A stretch of 64,000 bases of DNA from Arthrobacter sp. B3I4 (GTDB lineage: Bacteria > Actinomycetota > Actinomycetes > Actinomycetales > Micrococcaceae). Of the stretch, positions 1-8,365 are shown piece by piece. The notes beneath the pieces are model-generated. The model saw nothing but the letters and a program-made list of their open reading frames with translations, did not search any database and had not been told where the DNA came from. The translations under genes were made by a program, and so were the position numbers. Within the stretch, counting starts at the first letter, position 1. Each line of letters begins with the position of its first letter. The DNA lies in the NCBI RefSeq assembly GCF_030816855.1, contig NZ_JAUSYK010000001.1, positions 1,984,001 through 2,048,000 on the forward strand, in the 5' to 3' direction.

Positions 1-328
1 CCGTGCCCATGAAGCCGACATACAGCGGGTGCTGGGCGGACATCCGAGGCCCCGGCCGGCCGAAGGGGGCGTCGTCCTCATCGTCCGGGCCTGCCTGGAG
101 TTCCACCTCGGGCTGGGCCGGCAGTTCCGGCGGCATCTCGAAGCGCAGCCGGGGCTGCGCGCCGGGCAGCGGTTGGCGCAGGCGCCGTGCCATCGACACC
201 AGGAAGCCGGCGGCCGCGGCACGCGGAGTGTGCTGCTGCGGGGCCGCTTCAAGCGGGCCGCGTGACTGGCTGCCGGATTCTTGAGTGGCCGCGTGTCCTG
301 AGGAGGACGAATCCGTGGGTTCAGTCAC
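1..328 (-). CDS. AI-2E family transporter, N-terminal part (runs off left edge)
   Basis: An open minus-strand frame runs off the left edge. From a GTG at 328 it encodes about 95 hydrophilic residues rich in Ser, Pro, Gln and acidic residues, then SAQHPLYVGFMGT, where the first membrane helix should begin. This layout, a long polar N-terminus followed by HPLYVGF-type sequence, is how I know actinobacterial AI-2E family permeases to begin; these are multi-pass membrane proteins. The frame stays open upstream to about 480, so the start is uncertain; GTG 328 has only a weak AAGG-like Shine-Dalgarno. The rest of the protein is outside the window, so the family call rests on recall of the N-terminal pattern. 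Confidence 0.5.
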   Translation of the reverse strand, partial: MTEPTDSSSSGHAATQESGSQSRGPLEAAPQQHTPRAAAAGFLVSMARRLRQPLPGAQPRLRFEMPPELPAQPEVELQAGPDDEDDAPFGRPGPRMSAQHPLYVGFMGT

Positions 329-462
329 TGCGTCGAATGCCTTTTTTCTCTGGTTTTCCCCCGAAAACCCGCGGTCGCGGGCCGGTGTGACGATCACCGC
401 AAACACTATCAGCAGCCCTGCTACCGGGCCGATCGGGGCAGCCGCAACCCGCCGGACGGGGG

Positions 463-506
463 TTGACAAGGCGCCCGATCTGACTCACAGGTAACAAAAC
501 CGTTAC
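463..506 (+). promoter_or_regulatory. Putative promoter and GTAAC inverted repeat upstream of the 529 gene
   Basis: A TTGACA hexamer lies at 463-468. An inverted repeat GTAAC-N6-GTTAC lies at 491-506, 22 bases before the ATG at 529. No convincing -10 box at normal spacing is visible. The inverted repeat could be an operator; GTAAC-type half sites recall MtrA/GTnAC motifs of Actinobacteria, but that link is speculative. Confidence 0.35.
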
Positions 507-528
507 CCTTTAAGCTACGTGTCCGCTG

Positions 529-2352
529 ATGATAGGTAATATTTTGCGTTTCAAGACTGCAGTTGCGCTAGTGCTGCTCGGCCTCCTGACACTGCTGGCA
601 GGTATTGGCCAGAAGACCTTCTGGGCTCCGCCGGAGACCGTGACCGCTGTCGCGCCCGGCGGCGGGACGGCCGCCCCCCTGACCGTCTTCGACCAGAAGC
701 TTCGCACCCTGCATGGCGGCACGGTGAAGATCAAGGTCAAGGGCGAGGGCAGCTTCCTGCTGGCTGCCGGACGGCCGGACGACGTCGACGCCTGGGTCGG
801 CAAGACAGCCCACAACACCGTTTCCGGTGTCTCGGAGGACCGCAAGGCACTTCAGCTTGACCACACCGACGGCGAAGCAACCGCTCCCTCGCCCGCGGGC
901 TCTGACCTCTGGGTGACCACGGAGAACGCCAACGGGGAACTGAACTACTCCTGGAACCCGCCGGCTGACGGCGACTGGTCGCTGCTGCTGGCCTCCGACG
1001 GCACCAAGGCCGCCCCCTCGCAGGTCTCAATGACTTTCCCCAACGACACGTCCACCCCGTGGGCCATCCCGCTGATGGTGCTCGGAGCGCTGCTGATCCT
1101 GGCCGGCGCGGCCCTGGCCCTGCTCAAGCCCAGGAAGCGCAAGACCGGCGGCGACGACGCGGCAGGCACCGGTGGAACGCCGAAGGGCAGCCCGTTCGCC
1201 CGCCGCGCCCGCGACCAGGCGGCCAACCGGGCGCACGAGCGCAATGCCGGTGCCGGCACCGCCCTTGCTCCGAAGGGGAGCACGGCTGCCGGCAGCGTCG
1301 AAAGCAGGGTCGCCCCGTCGGCCCTCCGCCGTGGAACCGGCGCCGCCGTGGCGCTGCTGACCGCCGCCGCCGTCGCCGGAACCGGTGTTGCGGCGCAGGC
1401 CAGCCAGTCGCCGTCTCCGTCTCCTTCGCAGTCCGGGTCTTCGGCCCCGGCCGCGGACAAGGCAGCGGCCGCTCCGGTCCTGCTGGATGCCCAGTTCCGC
1501 CGCATCCTGGAACAGGTCGCCAGTGCTGTCGACGCCGGCGACGCGGCCAAGGACGCCGCCAAGCTGGCGCCGCGGGTGGGAGCGACCGAACTCGAGGTTC
1601 GCACGCAGAACTACAAGATCCGCTCGAAGGTGGGCAGCTATGAGCCCCGGATGCCGGTCCGTGCCACCAAGCTGCTGACCACCGTCGTCAGCAACGAGCG
1701 CGAGTGGCCGCGCTCCGTCATGGCCGTCACGCAGGGGGAAGGCAACGTCGTCCCGCAGCTGCTGACCCTCGTGCAGGCCTCGCCGCGGGAGAACTACAAG
1801 CTGGTCGGCGCGACACCGCTGCAGCCCGGCACCACCTTCCCCGGAATCACCCGGGGCGGTACCGAAACCCTGGCCGCCTCGGACAAGTCGGGGCTGTTGT
1901 ACAGCGGTGAGGAAGCACTGGCAGGACTGGGCGACCGCCTGACCAAGTCAGACTCCGCCTTCAAGGACAAGCTCGCGGAGGGCCAGTCCTCGCCGTACAT
2001 CGCGGACACCCTGGCCTACCAGAACGACGTCGTGAAGTCCGGCGCCAACGGCAACTTCACCTTCACCCACAAAGTGGCTCCGGAGAACACCGTGGTGTTC
2101 CGCACCTCCGACGGCGGCGCGCTGGTCCTTGGCCGGCTCAACTTCGCTTTCGACGGTACGCCCAAGAACGCCGGTGACAAGCTGACCATCGGCGACGACG
2201 CGGCAGCCCTGGCCGGCGGCAAGGAAACCAGCACCGGCATGGTCCTGAACTTCGCCGAATCCGTGGCCGTCTACGTGCCGCCCGCCGGGTCCAAGGATCC
2301 GATGAAGCTCGTGGCCGCCACCCGCGGTCTGGTCGGGGCCAGCTTCAAGTAG
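529..2352 (+). CDS. Conserved hypothetical membrane protein, 607 aa
   Basis: The protein starts with a membrane helix (about residues 8-27). An extracytoplasmic domain follows to about 180, then a second helix at about 180-200 (IPLMVLGALLILAGAALALL), a basic cytoplasmic loop (KPRKRK onward), a third hydrophobic segment at about 265-290, a Ser/Pro/Gln linker, and a large C-terminal domain of about 300 residues that is probably outside the cell. No catalytic motif is recognised. ATG 529 is the only possible start because TAA at 511 closes the frame upstream; no clear Shine-Dalgarno precedes it, so the message may be nearly leaderless. It is divergent from the AI-2E-type gene. Function unknown; it resembles actinobacterial envelope proteins with an NTF2-like or DUF-type C-terminus, but I cannot name a family with confidence. 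Confidence 0.8.
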   Translation: MIGNILRFKTAVALVLLGLLTLLAGIGQKTFWAPPETVTAVAPGGGTAAPLTVFDQKLRTLHGGTVKIKVKGEGSFLLAAGRPDDVDAWVGKTAHNTVSGVSEDRKALQLDHTDGEATAPSPAGSDLWVTTENANGELNYSWNPPADGDWSLLLASDGTKAAPSQVSMTFPNDTSTPWAIPLMVLGALLILAGAALALLKPRKRKTGGDDAAGTGGTPKGSPFARRARDQAANRAHERNAGAGTALAPKGSTAAGSVESRVAPSALRRGTGAAVALLTAAAVAGTGVAAQASQSPSPSPSQSGSSAPAADKAAAAPVLLDAQFRRILEQVASAVDAGDAAKDAAKLAPRVGATELEVRTQNYKIRSKVGSYEPRMPVRATKLLTTVVSNEREWPRSVMAVTQGEGNVVPQLLTLVQASPRENYKLVGATPLQPGTTFPGITRGGTETLAASDKSGLLYSGEEALAGLGDRLTKSDSAFKDKLAEGQSSPYIADTLAYQNDVVKSGANGNFTFTHKVAPENTVVFRTSDGGALVLGRLNFAFDGTPKNAGDKLTIGDDAAALAGGKETSTGMVLNFAESVAVYVPPAGSKDPMKLVAATRGLVGASFK

Positions 2353-2371
2353 CCGGGCCCGCCGGCGCAAC

Positions 2372-2402
2372 GCACGGTGCCCCGCGGACCGGGGTGCCGT
2401 GC
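2372..2402 (+). terminator. Hairpin after the 607-aa membrane protein
   Basis: Arms GCACGGTGCCCC and GGGGTGCCGTGC pair over 12 positions (two as G-U wobble) around a 7-nt loop, 20 bases after the stop at 2352. No U-tract follows, so this may be a GC-rich actinobacterial terminator or an RNA-stabilising hairpin. Confidence 0.4.
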
Positions 2403-2498
2403 GCTGCGCGGCCGTGGTGGTGTGTGGTGCGCAGCGCTGCGCGCGCCCTCTGCGTACCTTCGCGGGCGGTGCGCGGACGTAATGGTTAGAGTGGAGCC

Positions 2499-3506
2499 AT
2501 GACTTCGCCAGCTTCCCGTCCGGTCCCGCCAGCTGCCGCCAACCCGCTGAACCTGCGGGGCGCCGTCGACCTCTCCGCGCTGAAACAGCGGCCCGCGCCG
2601 CCGGCAAGCGCCGGTGCCGGCCGCCCGCCGGCGCCCGGAACCGGAGCGGCGGGCGGGGCAGAGGACACCGGTTCCGCAGGGGCCCCGTTGCGCGTGGACG
2701 TCACCGAAGCCAACTTCCAGGAGCTCGTGGACCTCTCCGCCCAGGTCCCGGTGGTGATTGCGCTGTGGGCGGGCTACTCGCCGGGTTCCGCGCAGCTCGT
2801 CGATGTGCTGGAACAGATCGTGGACAGCTACGAGGGCCGGCTGGTCCTCGGAGCCGCCGACATCGAAGCCTTTCCGCAGCTCGCCCAGGCCTTCCAGGTC
2901 CAGGCCGTGCCCACCGCGGTCGCAGTGGTGAAGGGCCAGCCTGTCCCGCTGTTCCAGGGCGGCGCTGAAGAGCAGCAGGTGCGCAGCCTGTTCGAGGAAC
3001 TCCTCAAGGTTGCCGCCGCCAACGGAGTGACCGGCCGGATCGGAGCCGGCGGCCCCGGCGCCGGGGAGCCCGAGGCGCCGCCGCTGCCGCCGCTGCACCA
3101 GAAGGCGTTTGATGCCATTGAAGCCGGCGACTACGCCGGCGCCGCAGCGGCCTACCGGCAGGCCCTGACCGAGATGCCGGCCGACGCCGAAGCCAAGGCC
3201 GGACTGGCGCAGGTGGAACTCATGGACCGCCTGCAGTCGCTGTCCGCCGCGGAATCCGACGCCGTCCGCGGCCGGGCCGCGGAGGAACCCGATGACCTGG
3301 AAGCGCAGCTCGCCGTTGCCGATCTGGACATCGCCGGCGGCCACGTCGAGGACGGGCTCGGCAGGATCGTCGCGTTCATCGGCCGGAACTTCGGACCGGA
3401 GCGCGAGACCGCCCGGGTGCGGCTGCTGGAGCTTTTCGACGTGGTCGGCCCGGCCGACGAACGCGTCGCCAAGGCCCGCCAGAACCTCGCACGGGTGCTG
3501 TTCTAG
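2499..3506 (+). CDS. Thioredoxin-like/TPR co-chaperone (YbbN/CnoX-type)
   Basis: An Ala/Pro-rich N-terminus of about 65 residues precedes a thioredoxin-fold domain at about 66-175, with the cis-Pro motif VPTA. A TPR-like region from about 195 to the end has repeated A-x-x-A/G-L patterns. This is the YbbN/CnoX architecture; those proteins hold unfolded or oxidised clients for chaperones. The usual WCxxC site is WAGYSPGS here (residues 90-97), with Ser at both cysteine positions, so the protein cannot act as a dithiol oxidoreductase. It is cytoplasmic, with no signal peptide. Its stop codon overlaps the GTG of the next gene by one base, suggesting translational coupling to the flavin reductase. 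Confidence 0.85.
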   Translation: MTSPASRPVPPAAANPLNLRGAVDLSALKQRPAPPASAGAGRPPAPGTGAAGGAEDTGSAGAPLRVDVTEANFQELVDLSAQVPVVIALWAGYSPGSAQLVDVLEQIVDSYEGRLVLGAADIEAFPQLAQAFQVQAVPTAVAVVKGQPVPLFQGGAEEQQVRSLFEELLKVAAANGVTGRIGAGGPGAGEPEAPPLPPLHQKAFDAIEAGDYAGAAAAYRQALTEMPADAEAKAGLAQVELMDRLQSLSAAESDAVRGRAAEEPDDLEAQLAVADLDIAGGHVEDGLGRIVAFIGRNFGPERETARVRLLELFDVVGPADERVAKARQNLARVLF

Positions 3507-4606
3507 TGGGGCCGGCTCTGTTCACTCCGCTGGAGCTGCGCTCACTGCGGCTGGAGCACCGCGGCTGGGTCTCGCCGATGTGCCAGTACAGCTGCGAGCC
3601 CGACACCGCCGAAGGGGTGCCCACCGACTGGCACTTGATGCATCTGGGATCCTTCGCCACCGGCGGTGCGGCCCTGATCCTGACGGAGGCAGCCGCCGTC
3701 AACGCCGCCGGCCGGATCAGCCCCCGGGACGCCGGCCTCTACAACGACGCCCAGGCCGATGCCTGGCAGCGGATCGTCTCCTTCGTGCACCGCCACGGCT
3801 CCGCCGACGCCAAAATCGGCACCCAGCTCGCGCACGCTGGACGCAAGGCCTCGACCTACTGGCCGTTCTCCGGCAAGAGCGGCACCGTCCCGGCTTCCGA
3901 GGGCGGCTGGAGTACCGTGGGCCCAAGCACCCAAGCCTTCGACGGGTACGCCCCGCCCTCAGCGATGACGGCGGAGGAGATCGACGGCGTGATCGCCGAC
4001 TTCGCTGCCGCCGCCAAACGCGCCGTCGCCGTCGGTTTTGACACGATTGAGCTGCACGGCGCGCACGGCTACCTGCTGCACCAGTTCCAAAGCCCGCTGA
4101 TCAACGACCGCACGGACAGCTGGGGCGGGGACGAGGCCGGCCGCAACAAGCTGACCCTCGCCGTGGTGGATGCTGTCCGGGACGTCATCCCGGACTCGAT
4201 GCCGCTGCTGCTCCGGATTTCCGCCTCCGACTGGGCCGAAGGCGGCATCGATGCCGACTCCTCGGTACGGCTGGCCCGGGCCGCGGCGGAGCACGGGGTG
4301 GACCTGGTCGACGTCTCCAGCGGCGGCGCCGTGGCGCACCAGTCGATCCCGGTCGGCCCCGGCTACCAGACCGGTTTCAGCGCCCGGATCCGGCGTGAAG
4401 CCGGCGTCAAGACCGGCACCGTGGGGCTACTGACTTCCGCCGGACAGGCCGAGCACGCGGTCGCAACCGGGCAGGCCGACGGCGTCTTCATCGCCCGCGC
4501 GGCACTCCGGGACCCGCACTGGTGGCTGCGGGCGGCCTTTGAACTGGGCCACGAACTGGCCTGGCCGCCGCAGTACGAACGGGCCATCCCGCGGCGCACC
4601 TTTTAG
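3506..4606 (+). CDS. NADH:flavin oxidoreductase, old yellow enzyme, YqjM-like
   Basis: A 366-residue FMN-dependent TIM-barrel protein. Diagnostic stretches are SPMCQYSC near residue 25 (the redox-tuning Cys of the thermophilic-like/YqjM subclass) and HGAHGYLLHQFQSPLINDRTD at about 185-205 (substrate and flavin contacts). GxxARxALRDP near the end (AFIARAALRDP) belongs to the phosphate-binding region. Such enzymes reduce activated C=C bonds of enones and nitro compounds with NADPH; the natural substrate is unknown. The GTG start at 3506 overlaps the preceding TAG by one base. Length and motifs are typical and nothing appears missing. Confidence 0.92.
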   Translation: MGPALFTPLELRSLRLEHRGWVSPMCQYSCEPDTAEGVPTDWHLMHLGSFATGGAALILTEAAAVNAAGRISPRDAGLYNDAQADAWQRIVSFVHRHGSADAKIGTQLAHAGRKASTYWPFSGKSGTVPASEGGWSTVGPSTQAFDGYAPPSAMTAEEIDGVIADFAAAAKRAVAVGFDTIELHGAHGYLLHQFQSPLINDRTDSWGGDEAGRNKLTLAVVDAVRDVIPDSMPLLLRISASDWAEGGIDADSSVRLARAAAEHGVDLVDVSSGGAVAHQSIPVGPGYQTGFSARIRREAGVKTGTVGLLTSAGQAEHAVATGQADGVFIARAALRDPHWWLRAAFELGHELAWPPQYERAIPRRTF

Positions 4607-4655
4607 GCGCGCCGGCGGAGACGCCGGCCGGGACGCCGGCGGTTAGGCTAGCGAC

Positions 4656-5429
4656 ATGACCTTCGAGCAACCGCCCGTCCCGGCGCTGGCCCTGCGCGGC
4701 CTGGCGAAACGCTTCGGCGCGAAAATCGCCGTGGACGGCATCAGCCTGGACGTGCCGGCCGGCTCCTTTTACGGGATCGTCGGCCCCAACGGCGCAGGCA
4801 AGACCACCACGCTGTCGATGGCAACCGGCCTGCTGCGGCCGGACTTCGGCACCGCCCTGGTCCAGGGCGTGGACGTCTGGCAGCACCCGCTGGAGGCCAA
4901 GAAGCTGATGGGGGTGCTGCCGGACGGCGTCCGGCTCTTCGACCGGCTGACCGGGGAGCAACTGGTCAGCTACGCCGGGCTGCTGCGCGGCATGGACCGG
5001 CCGGTGGTGGCTGCCCGGGTTGCCGAGCTGCTTGCAGCCCTGGACCTCAGCGCCGACGCCGGCACCCTCGTGGTGGACTATTCCGCCGGCATGACCAAAA
5101 AAATTGCCCTTGCCTCGGCGCTGATCCACGCACCCCGGCTGCTGGTGCTGGATGAGCCGTTCGAATCGGTTGACCCGGTGTCCGCGGCCAACATCCGGGA
5201 CATCCTGGACCGTTACGTCGCCTCCGGCGGCACCGTCATTGTGTCCAGCCACGTCATGGACCTGGTCCAGCGGATGTGCGACCACGTCGCCGTCGTCGCT
5301 AGCGGCCGGGTGCTGGCCGCCGGCACGGTCGAGGAGGTGCGCGCGGGCGCGTCGCTGGAGGACCGCTTCGTCCAGCTGGTGGGCGGCCGCAGCCACACGG
5401 AAGGCCTCGAGTGGTTGCGCACCTTCTGA
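4656..5429 (+). CDS. ABC transporter ATP-binding protein
   Basis: A 257-residue nucleotide-binding subunit. The Walker A motif GPNGAGKTT is at about residues 44-52. A divergent signature, YSAGMTKKIALASALIHAP, is followed by Walker B LLVLDEP at about 165, with the switch His region after VSSHVMD. The domain order is that of DRA/CcmA-type exporters or membrane-remodelling ABC systems rather than importers, and no binding protein is nearby. Its 3' end overlaps the permease gene by 19 bases, so the two form one transporter. Substrate unknown. Confidence 0.93.
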   Translation: MTFEQPPVPALALRGLAKRFGAKIAVDGISLDVPAGSFYGIVGPNGAGKTTTLSMATGLLRPDFGTALVQGVDVWQHPLEAKKLMGVLPDGVRLFDRLTGEQLVSYAGLLRGMDRPVVAARVAELLAALDLSADAGTLVVDYSAGMTKKIALASALIHAPRLLVLDEPFESVDPVSAANIRDILDRYVASGGTVIVSSHVMDLVQRMCDHVAVVASGRVLAAGTVEEVRAGASLEDRFVQLVGGRSHTEGLEWLRTF

Positions 5430-6982
5430 GGCTCAAGCTCACGCTGCTGCGCAACGGCCTGCGCCGCAGCCCCTGGCAGCTGGTCGGGATCGTCATCGGC
5501 GGGCTCTACGCCCTCGGCATTGTCGCGGCGGGGGTCGCCGGGCTGCTGCTGTTGCGCCAGGCCGACGTCGACACTGCCCGGACGGTCGTTGTGCTCGGCG
5601 GCGCCGCCGCGGTCCTGGGCTGGGCAGTCATACCGGTTGTGGCCTCCGCGGCCGACCTCACGCTGGACCCTTCCCGGTTCACCACCTTCGCGGTGCCGAT
5701 GCCGCAGTTGCTGACCGGGCTTGCCCTCGCCGGGCTGATCGGCATCCCGGGGGTGTCGACGGCCCTGGTGGCACTGGCTACCGTTGGCACCTGGTCGCGG
5801 GGACTCCTGGCCGCGTCCGGGGCCCTGGCCGGCGCGGTTCTGGGGGTGCTCACCTGCATTGTGATCGCCAAAGTGGTGACGGCCGGAACCGCAGGCCTGG
5901 CCAGTTCCCGGCGCTTCCGGGATCTCAGCGCCATCGCGTTCCTGGTCCCGCTGGTGCTGATGGGGCCGATCGTGGCCGGAGTCGCCCGCGGGATCGCCGG
6001 CAATGCCGGGTTCGTGGCTGAGCTGGCGCGGTTCCTGGAATGGACGCCCGCCGGGGCGGCCTGGTCCCTGGGTGGAGAACTCGCGGCAGGCCACTACGGC
6101 CCCGCGGCACTCAAGCTGGTGGTTGCGCTCGCCAGCCTGGCCGGGCTGGCGCTGTGCTGGAAGGTGCTGCTGCAGCGCGCGCTCGTCACTCCGCCCTACG
6201 CCGGCACGGCCAAGAAGAAATCCTCCGGCCTGGGCCTGTTCGGACTCGTTCCGGCGACCCCCACCGGGGCGATAGCGGCCCGGTCGCTGACCTACTGGTT
6301 CCGCGATCCGCGCTACGCCGGTGCCCTGGTGGTAGTGCCGCTGCTGCCGGTGCTGCTGCTCTTCCAAGCCAGCCAGTCCGGGTTTTACGGCATGCTGCAG
6401 TTCGTCGGACCGCTGACGGCGTTCCTGCTGGCCTGGTCCATCTCCTCGGACGTGTCGTACGACAGCACGGCCTTTGCCGTGCATGTCGCCGCGGGAGTGC
6501 GCGGCGTACATGACCGGCTGGGACGGGCGCTCGCCTGCCTGGCCTTTGCGTTGCCGGTGGTCCTTGTCTTCAGCGTCCTTCCGGCGTTCATCACCGGTGA
6601 CTGGAGGTTCGTGCCGGGAGTCCTCGGCGTGGCGCTGGGCGTGCTGTTTACCGGGCTGGGCCTGTCCTCGGTGGTTTCGGCCCGCTACACCGTTCCGGTA
6701 CCGCTGCCCGGCGACAGTCCCTTCAAGAAACCGCCGGGCAACGTGGCACAGACCCTCGCAGTGCAGTTCGGCGGCATGGCAGTACTGCTGGTCCTGGTCA
6801 GCCCGGAGCTGGCCCTCGTGGCGCTTCAGCTCGCCGGCGGCTCCGTGGTGCCGGGCTGGATCTGCCTGGCCCTTGGCCCGGTGCTGGGCATCGGGCTGTT
6901 TGCCGCCGGGGTCAGGCTGGGCGGCCGGTGGTTCGATGCCCGCACGCCGGAACTGCTCGCCCAGCTGGCCGTCAACCGCTGA
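5411..6982 (+). CDS. ABC transporter permease, multi-pass membrane protein
   Basis: A 523-residue, strongly hydrophobic protein with about 10-12 predicted helices, beginning VVAHLLRLKLTLLRNGLRRSPWQL. The short basic N-terminus before the first helix is typical of actinobacterial ABC-2-type exporter permeases. Central loops contain KKKSSGLGLFGL and a conserved-looking TPTGAIAARSLTYWFRDPRY segment. The GTG at 5411 lies inside the ATPase gene, so the pair is co-translated. It should form the membrane path of the exporter. No substrate can be assigned from sequence. Confidence 0.88.
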   Translation: MVAHLLRLKLTLLRNGLRRSPWQLVGIVIGGLYALGIVAAGVAGLLLLRQADVDTARTVVVLGGAAAVLGWAVIPVVASAADLTLDPSRFTTFAVPMPQLLTGLALAGLIGIPGVSTALVALATVGTWSRGLLAASGALAGAVLGVLTCIVIAKVVTAGTAGLASSRRFRDLSAIAFLVPLVLMGPIVAGVARGIAGNAGFVAELARFLEWTPAGAAWSLGGELAAGHYGPAALKLVVALASLAGLALCWKVLLQRALVTPPYAGTAKKKSSGLGLFGLVPATPTGAIAARSLTYWFRDPRYAGALVVVPLLPVLLLFQASQSGFYGMLQFVGPLTAFLLAWSISSDVSYDSTAFAVHVAAGVRGVHDRLGRALACLAFALPVVLVFSVLPAFITGDWRFVPGVLGVALGVLFTGLGLSSVVSARYTVPVPLPGDSPFKKPPGNVAQTLAVQFGGMAVLLVLVSPELALVALQLAGGSVVPGWICLALGPVLGIGLFAAGVRLGGRWFDARTPELLAQLAVNR

Positions 6983-7090
6983 CCGGGTCTCAGGGCCCGG
7001 GCCGGGGCGCCCGGAGTGGGGTAGCCTGCCGTCAAGATATCCGGGCGGCCGGACCTAGGGACGTATGGACGTATGGACGGGGGCGGGAGC

Positions 7091-7870
7091 GTGGAAGTTG
7101 TCATCCTCCCCGGCGGGAAGCCGCTCGCCGTGCTCGCCGCCGATGCCGTCGAGGCGCTCCTGCGGCGAAAGCCCGACGCAGTCCTGGGCCTGGCGGCCGG
7201 ATCCTCACCGCTGCCGGTCTATGACGAGCTGGCCCGGCGGCATGAGGCCGGCCTGGACTTCAGCCGTGCCCGGGCGTTCATCCTGGACGAGTACGTCGGG
7301 CTGCCTGCCGGGCATCCGCAGGCCTACCGCGAAGTTCTGCGGCGCGACTTCACCGGCAGGGTCAACATCAGCCCGGAAAACGTCCACGGACCCGACGGGC
7401 TGGCCGCGGACCTCCCCGCGGCCTGCCGCGCCTTCGAGGATGCCCTCCGCGCTGCCGGCGGGGTGGACCTGCAACTGCTCGGGCTCGGAACGGACGGCCA
7501 CATCGGCTTCGATGAACCCGGCTCTTCGCTAGCGTCCCGCACGCGGATTAAGACGCTGCTGGAGCAGACCCGGCGGGACAACGCGCGCTTCTTCGGAGGT
7601 TTGGCGGAGGTGCCGCACCACGTCCTGACCCAGGGCCTGGGCACCATCCTTGAGGCCCGGCATGTGATCCTGCTCGCGGGAGGTGCCCTGAAGGCGCAGG
7701 CCGTCCGCGATCTTGTCGAAGGTCCGGTGGCGGCCATCTGCCCGGCGTCGATCCTGCAGTTCCACCCGCACGCCACGGTCCTGCTCGACGAGGCGGCCGC
7801 CTCCTCGCTGCGACTCGCCGACTATTACCGGCACAGCTATGACAACAAGCCGAAGTGGCAGGGCCTGTGA
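7091..7870 (+). CDS. nagB: Glucosamine-6-phosphate deaminase
   Basis: Converts glucosamine-6-phosphate to fructose-6-phosphate and ammonia in amino-sugar catabolism, in the cytoplasm. Family signatures are present: GLAAGSSPLPVYDEL (phosphate loop), FILDEYVGLP (catalytic Asp), GLGTDGHIGFDEPGSS (general-base region with His) and LASRTRIKTL. At about 259 residues it has normal length. I chose GTG 7091 because the family begins MEVVILPG-like; an in-frame ATG at 7073 would add six residues (MDGGGS) not seen in relatives. No nagA or PTS gene lies next to it, so it appears to be a single gene. Confidence 0.93.
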   Translation: MEVVILPGGKPLAVLAADAVEALLRRKPDAVLGLAAGSSPLPVYDELARRHEAGLDFSRARAFILDEYVGLPAGHPQAYREVLRRDFTGRVNISPENVHGPDGLAADLPAACRAFEDALRAAGGVDLQLLGLGTDGHIGFDEPGSSLASRTRIKTLLEQTRRDNARFFGGLAEVPHHVLTQGLGTILEARHVILLAGGALKAQAVRDLVEGPVAAICPASILQFHPHATVLLDEAAASSLRLADYYRHSYDNKPKWQGL

Positions 7871-7915
7871 CCGGCCCTCGCGATTCGATCTGTTCCAGCG
7901 GCTAAGATGGATCCC

Positions 7916-8228
7916 ATGACCAGCATGACGACTCCGTTGGAAAACGACCCGATGCGCGAACTCTCCGGAGCCGGGACATCGACGGCTACCCATTGAGCGC
8001 GAGGAACTGCGCCAGGAAGTGGAACCGGGCGACCGGGAACGCTTCTCGCACTATGTGCGCAAGGAAAAGATCATGGAATCCGCGCTGTCGGGTGAACCCG
8101 TGATTGCCTTGTGCGGCAAGGTGTGGACGCCCGGCCGCGACCCGAAGAAGTTCCCGGTCTGCCCCGAGTGCAAAGAGGTCTACGAGGGCCTTCGGCCCGG
8201 CGGCGACGGCGGCGACTCCGGCAAGTAG
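7916..8228 (+). pseudogene. DUF3039 domain protein, split by a +1 frameshift
   Basis: The downstream frame encodes EPGDRERFSHYVRKEKI, GEPVIALCGKVWTPGRDP and FPVCPECKEVYEGL. This is the small actinobacterial DUF3039 protein, with conserved Cys pairs (CGK, CPEC) that look zinc-binding. Upstream, ATG 7916 opens MTSMTTPLENDPMRELSGAGTSTAT and hits a stop. Removing one C from the CCC at 7989-7991 joins it smoothly to IEREELRQEVEPGDRERF. Either a single-base assembly insertion or a real frameshift; if real, only GTG 8019 could initiate the rest. Function of the family is unknown. Confidence 0.85.
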
Positions 8229-8365
8229 TGCCGACGTGGCAGCTCCGGGGCGGTGCGCTCCGCTGCCGGCGCTGAGGTCCGCTTCATCCGAAAAAAGATT
8301 GGTGTTTTTGTGCTTATTGGGGTTTCTCCGGAACCGGCTGATGCGTGTGGACGGGGGCCTGCTAG

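Noticed and set aside
5213..6511. A 432-codon minus-strand frame
   Set aside because: Antisense to the ABC permease; the product is rich in Gly, Arg and Gln with no domain.
7073..7090. ATG 7073 as the nagB start
   Set aside because: It adds MDGGGS, unlike the family, and lies in a repeated gtatggac context; GTG 7091 gives the expected N-terminus.
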